Source: Tautonia plasticadhaerens (GTDB lineage Bacteria; Planctomycetota; Planctomycetia; Isosphaerales; Isosphaeraceae). Taken from it: DNA of 64,000 nucleotides. A program made the translations under genes and the position numbers. The DNA lies in the NCBI RefSeq assembly GCF_007752535.1, contig NZ_CP036426.1, positions 3,658,001 through 3,722,000 on the forward strand, read 5' to 3'. The notes under the pieces are model-generated. The model saw only the letters and a program-made list of their open reading frames with translations. It was not told the origin of the DNA and ran no database searches. Position 1 is the stretch's first letter. Each line of letters begins with the position of its first letter. Below, piece after piece: positions 61,808-64,000 of this stretch.

Positions 61808-62539
61808 TCAGCCCGAGGCGCGGGCCGGCGCGAGGGCCGGTCGGCGGCGACGGGTCAGGCCCGCGGCCACCCCGAGGGCCCCCAGGACGACCATCCCCAT
61901 CGATGAGGGCTCGGGGACGACGTTGACCGCGATGCGATCGAACTGGTGGAGCCCGAGGATCCGGCCCGGGTTGTTCGGGTCCGGCACGCCGAAGGCCGGC
62001 TGCTCCCAGGTCACGGCCGCGAGGCCCGTGAAGGCCCCCGAGAATGCGAAGGTCCGGAAGAAGAAGCCCTCCTGGTCCACCGAGAACGTCTGCGAGACCG
62101 TCCCGCCGCCGGCGAGGATCCCCGTGAACGTCACCTCGGGGAAGCTGACGCCCGCCGACGGGTCGTTGAACTGGAACTCCCGCGCCAGGTCGATGGAGAC
62201 GAGCTCGAAGGGGAGGCCGTCTTCGTGGGTGAGCGTGACGAGCCCCGGTCCGAATGGGGCCAGCGACGTCGTGATCATCCCCGAGCCCTCCGACGTCTCC
62301 GGGGTGAGGCTGGACGTCGCCCCCGCACCGCGCGCCTGGAAGTCGCCGGCCAAGAAGAACCCCGACCCGGGATCCTCATAGAGTCCGAAGACGTTCGCCG
62401 TCCCGTCCGGCCCGAGCGCGATGTCGTCGAACGTCAGGACGGACGCCGACGAGGGGGTCGAGGCCAGGCCCAGCAGGGCGAGGGCCAGGGCCAGCGGCAG
62501 GCCCCGTCGGGTTCGAGGCGTGCGGAGACTCAGAGACAT
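61808..62539 (-). CDS. PEP-CTERM sorted exported protein
   Basis: The product has 243 residues with a signal peptide (12-32, SAS-V). A beta-rich domain follows ('LTFDDIALGPDGTANVFGLY', 'FELVSIDLAREFQFND'). The C terminus 'VPEPSSMGMVVLGALGVAAG' plus a short RRRR tail is a classic PEP-CTERM signal cut by an exosortase. No exosortase is in the window. A TATGAT element at 62557-62562 lies 17 bases before the ATG, with GGGAGG between. It is inserted on the opposite strand between mlaF and mlaD. Confidence 0.9.
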   Translation of the reverse strand: MSLSLRTPRTRRGLPLALALALLGLASTPSSASVLTFDDIALGPDGTANVFGLYEDPGSGFFLAGDFQARGAGATSSLTPETSEGSGMITTSLAPFGPGLVTLTHEDGLPFELVSIDLAREFQFNDPSAGVSFPEVTFTGILAGGGTVSQTFSVDQEGFFFRTFAFSGAFTGLAAVTWEQPAFGVPDPNNPGRILGLHQFDRIAVNVVPEPSSMGMVVLGALGVAAGLTRRRRPALAPARASG

Positions 62540-62958
62540 CCGGTCGGTCCTCCCGTATCATAATGCCATCCGCCCGCACGGCGGGCCACGCGGCCGACGA
62601 TCACGGGCCCCGACAGCCTACTCCGACGCCGATCAGCCCGGCAAGTCGCGTCACGGCCGCGTGTTGTGCCCCAGCAACGCGGCGAGCGCGTCGGCCCCCG
62701 AGCGTCGCCGGCAGGCCCCGCCCGGGTCCCTCGCGGCCGGAGGGGCCTGGGAATGCCCCCGGCTGGCCTGGCCAGCGGGGCTGGTCCCGGATTAGGCTCG
62801 GGGGCCGGCCGGGCGCCCCCGGCGGCGCCGGAATTCTCGGAGCCCCCGGGCCGGGACCGGGCATGATGGGATGACGAAACCGGCCGGGCCGGGACGACCG
62901 GCCCGCTCCCCCCCGGGCGACGAGCGCGACACCGAGAGTCGAGACGAGAGGGCCGGAC
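62540..62958. other. Intergenic region between the PEP-CTERM gene and mlaD
   Basis: No gene is supported. It contains the TATGAT element of the minus-strand gene (62557-62562); nothing comparable was seen for mlaD. Confidence 0.45.
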
Positions 62959-64000
62959 ATGAACGAACGCGTGATGCAGTTCCGGATCGGCATGTTCGTC
63001 ATCGTCACGGGCATGGTGCTGACGATGCTGATCGTCTGGTTCGAGGCCCCGGCGCTGATCCAGGAGCGGCATTACGTGACCGTCTTCTTCGCCGAGGCCC
63101 CCGGCATCGACCGGGGCATCCCCGTGCGCAAGAGCGGCGTCCGGGTCGGCGAGGTCTTCGGCTTCACCTTCACCGAGCCCCGGCAGCCCGACGGGGTGCT
63201 CGTCACCCTCTCGCTCGACCCCGAATACACGATCCGGACGGGGACCATCCCCCGGCTCGGCCGGGCGTTGATCGGCGACGTGGCCATCGACCTGCTGCCC
63301 GGCCCCGGCGACGGCACCGGCGCGATGGAGACCTTCGACTCCCCCGACGAGGCCGCCCGCCCCGACCACTGGGTCGACGGCCTGGTCGCCACCGACCCCT
63401 TCCTGCTGCTGACCGACGCCTCCAAGGTCTTCGAGCGGGCCGACAGCACGATGGTCGCCATCGAGGCCGCCGCCACCAACCTCTCGGCGATCGTCGGCAA
63501 GGCCGACTCGATCGACGAGTTCCTCGACACCTGGGGGGAGACCGGCCGGAGCATCGACGCGGTGGCCGACGACCTCGGCCGGGTCCTCCGCGAGAACGAG
63601 GCCGAGATCAAGCCGACGGTCGCCACCATCCGGAGCGTCGCCGAGAAGCTCGACGGCGCCTTCGACGACGCCACCACGGACCAGGTGAAGCAGACCCTCG
63701 CCCGGGTTGCCTCCGCCTCCGAGCGGCTCGACGCCATGCTCGCCGCCCTGGAGCCGGTCGCCGCCGAGTTAAAGTACGGCCCCGCCGATAAGCCCCGGAC
63801 CAACCTCGGCCAGACCCTCCTCCGCGCCAACAAGATCGCCTACGACATCAGCGTCCTCACCGCCTACCTCCAGGACGGCAAGGGCCGCCTGAACACCCGG
63901 GGCACGCTCCAGCGCCTGGTGGCCGACCCCCAGCTCTACGAGGACGTCCGCCTCGTCGTCCGGGCCGCCGAGGCCACCGTCAACGACGCCCGGTCCGTCC
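62959..64000 (+). CDS. mlaD: MlaD/MCE family protein, cut by the window end
   Basis: The frame is open to the last base (347 codons visible). An N-terminal transmembrane segment ('RIGMFVIVTGMVLTMLIVWF', 9-28) is followed by an MCE domain (~38-118: 'YVTVFFAEAPGIDRGIPVRK', 'SGVRVGEVFGFTF', 'IGDVAIDLLPG'). A long helical region (~150-347) then includes 'TNLSAIVGKADSIDEFLDTW' and 'LKYGPADKPRTNLGQTLLRA'. It is the substrate-binding, membrane-spanning partner of MlaEF. GAGAGGG seven bases before the ATG supports the start. Confidence 0.9.
   Translation, partial: MNERVMQFRIGMFVIVTGMVLTMLIVWFEAPALIQERHYVTVFFAEAPGIDRGIPVRKSGVRVGEVFGFTFTEPRQPDGVLVTLSLDPEYTIRTGTIPRLGRALIGDVAIDLLPGPGDGTGAMETFDSPDEAARPDHWVDGLVATDPFLLLTDASKVFERADSTMVAIEAAATNLSAIVGKADSIDEFLDTWGETGRSIDAVADDLGRVLRENEAEIKPTVATIRSVAEKLDGAFDDATTDQVKQTLARVASASERLDAMLAALEPVAAELKYGPADKPRTNLGQTLLRANKIAYDISVLTAYLQDGKGRLNTRGTLQRLVADPQLYEDVRLVVRAAEATVNDARSV

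Overview
The window is about 64 kb of very GC-rich DNA from a member of the Planctomycetota, most likely the Isosphaerales/Isosphaeraceae. The markers are a planctomycete-type CxxCH heme protein, a PEP-CTERM protein, a secreted PKD protein with a 'VERLEGKVLP' N-terminal motif, giant ECF sigma-factor fusions, two DUF4058 proteins beginning with an HDWTRV motif, a CRTAC1-like lipoprotein and dispersed AAGCCAATT repeats. I saw no rRNA, tRNA, CRISPR array, transposase or phage genes. Most genes have extreme GC at third codon positions, so long antisense ORFs lie over many real genes.

Layout. 1-1.8 kb: 3' end of a STAND/TPR protein with a small membrane-linked partner. 2.8-5.6 kb: secreted PKD protein and an overlapping membrane protein. 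5.8-9.6 kb: a decayed thioredoxin end facing a 1217-residue protein that joins an ECF sigma factor, a membrane segment, a large extracytoplasmic region and a TlpA-like redoxin. 9.9-12.3 kb: sialidase-like and beta-helix secreted proteins. 12.3-16.5 kb: VapBC-type toxin-antitoxin pair, a UvrA family protein and a small two-gene cassette. 16.6-21.9 kb: GldA/GldFG/DUF4340 ABC operon, divergent from ilvH. 23.6-30.2 kb: DUF3179 protein, FG-GAP/ASPIC lipoprotein, two tandem DUF4058 genes and ilvC. 30.5-36.9 kb: VOC and ABM small enzymes, BNR protein, PVC-type heme protein and a Uma2 protein lacking its catalytic residues. 37.2-41.1 kb: a second sigma/membrane/redoxin fusion whose redoxin has lost CxxC. 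41.8-51.0 kb: ALDH7-like dehydrogenase, coiled-coil protein, FHA protein plus membrane Ser/Thr kinase, two small membrane proteins, and an ECF sigma/zinc anti-sigma pair. 51.1-58.4 kb: Pro/Ala-rich heme protein, Sm-like small protein, cytochrome c, RidA, FKBP, a GAF-like protein, an AT-richer foreign-looking gene and a secreted Xaa-Pro aminopeptidase. 58.8-64.0 kb: CvpA, MlaE, MlaF, a PEP-CTERM gene on the opposite strand, and MlaD running off the end.

The genes suggest a cell with much envelope and extracytoplasmic biology: secreted glycan-active proteins, heme proteins, Mla lipid transport and several sensors (two fused sigma factors, one classical sigma/anti-sigma pair, FHA plus kinase). 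The most unusual observation is the two large sigma-factor fusions, one with an intact WCGPC redox motif and one without. Likely promoters follow a TTGnnn-17/18-TAnnnT pattern, and terminators are strong GC stems that mostly lack a T-tract.
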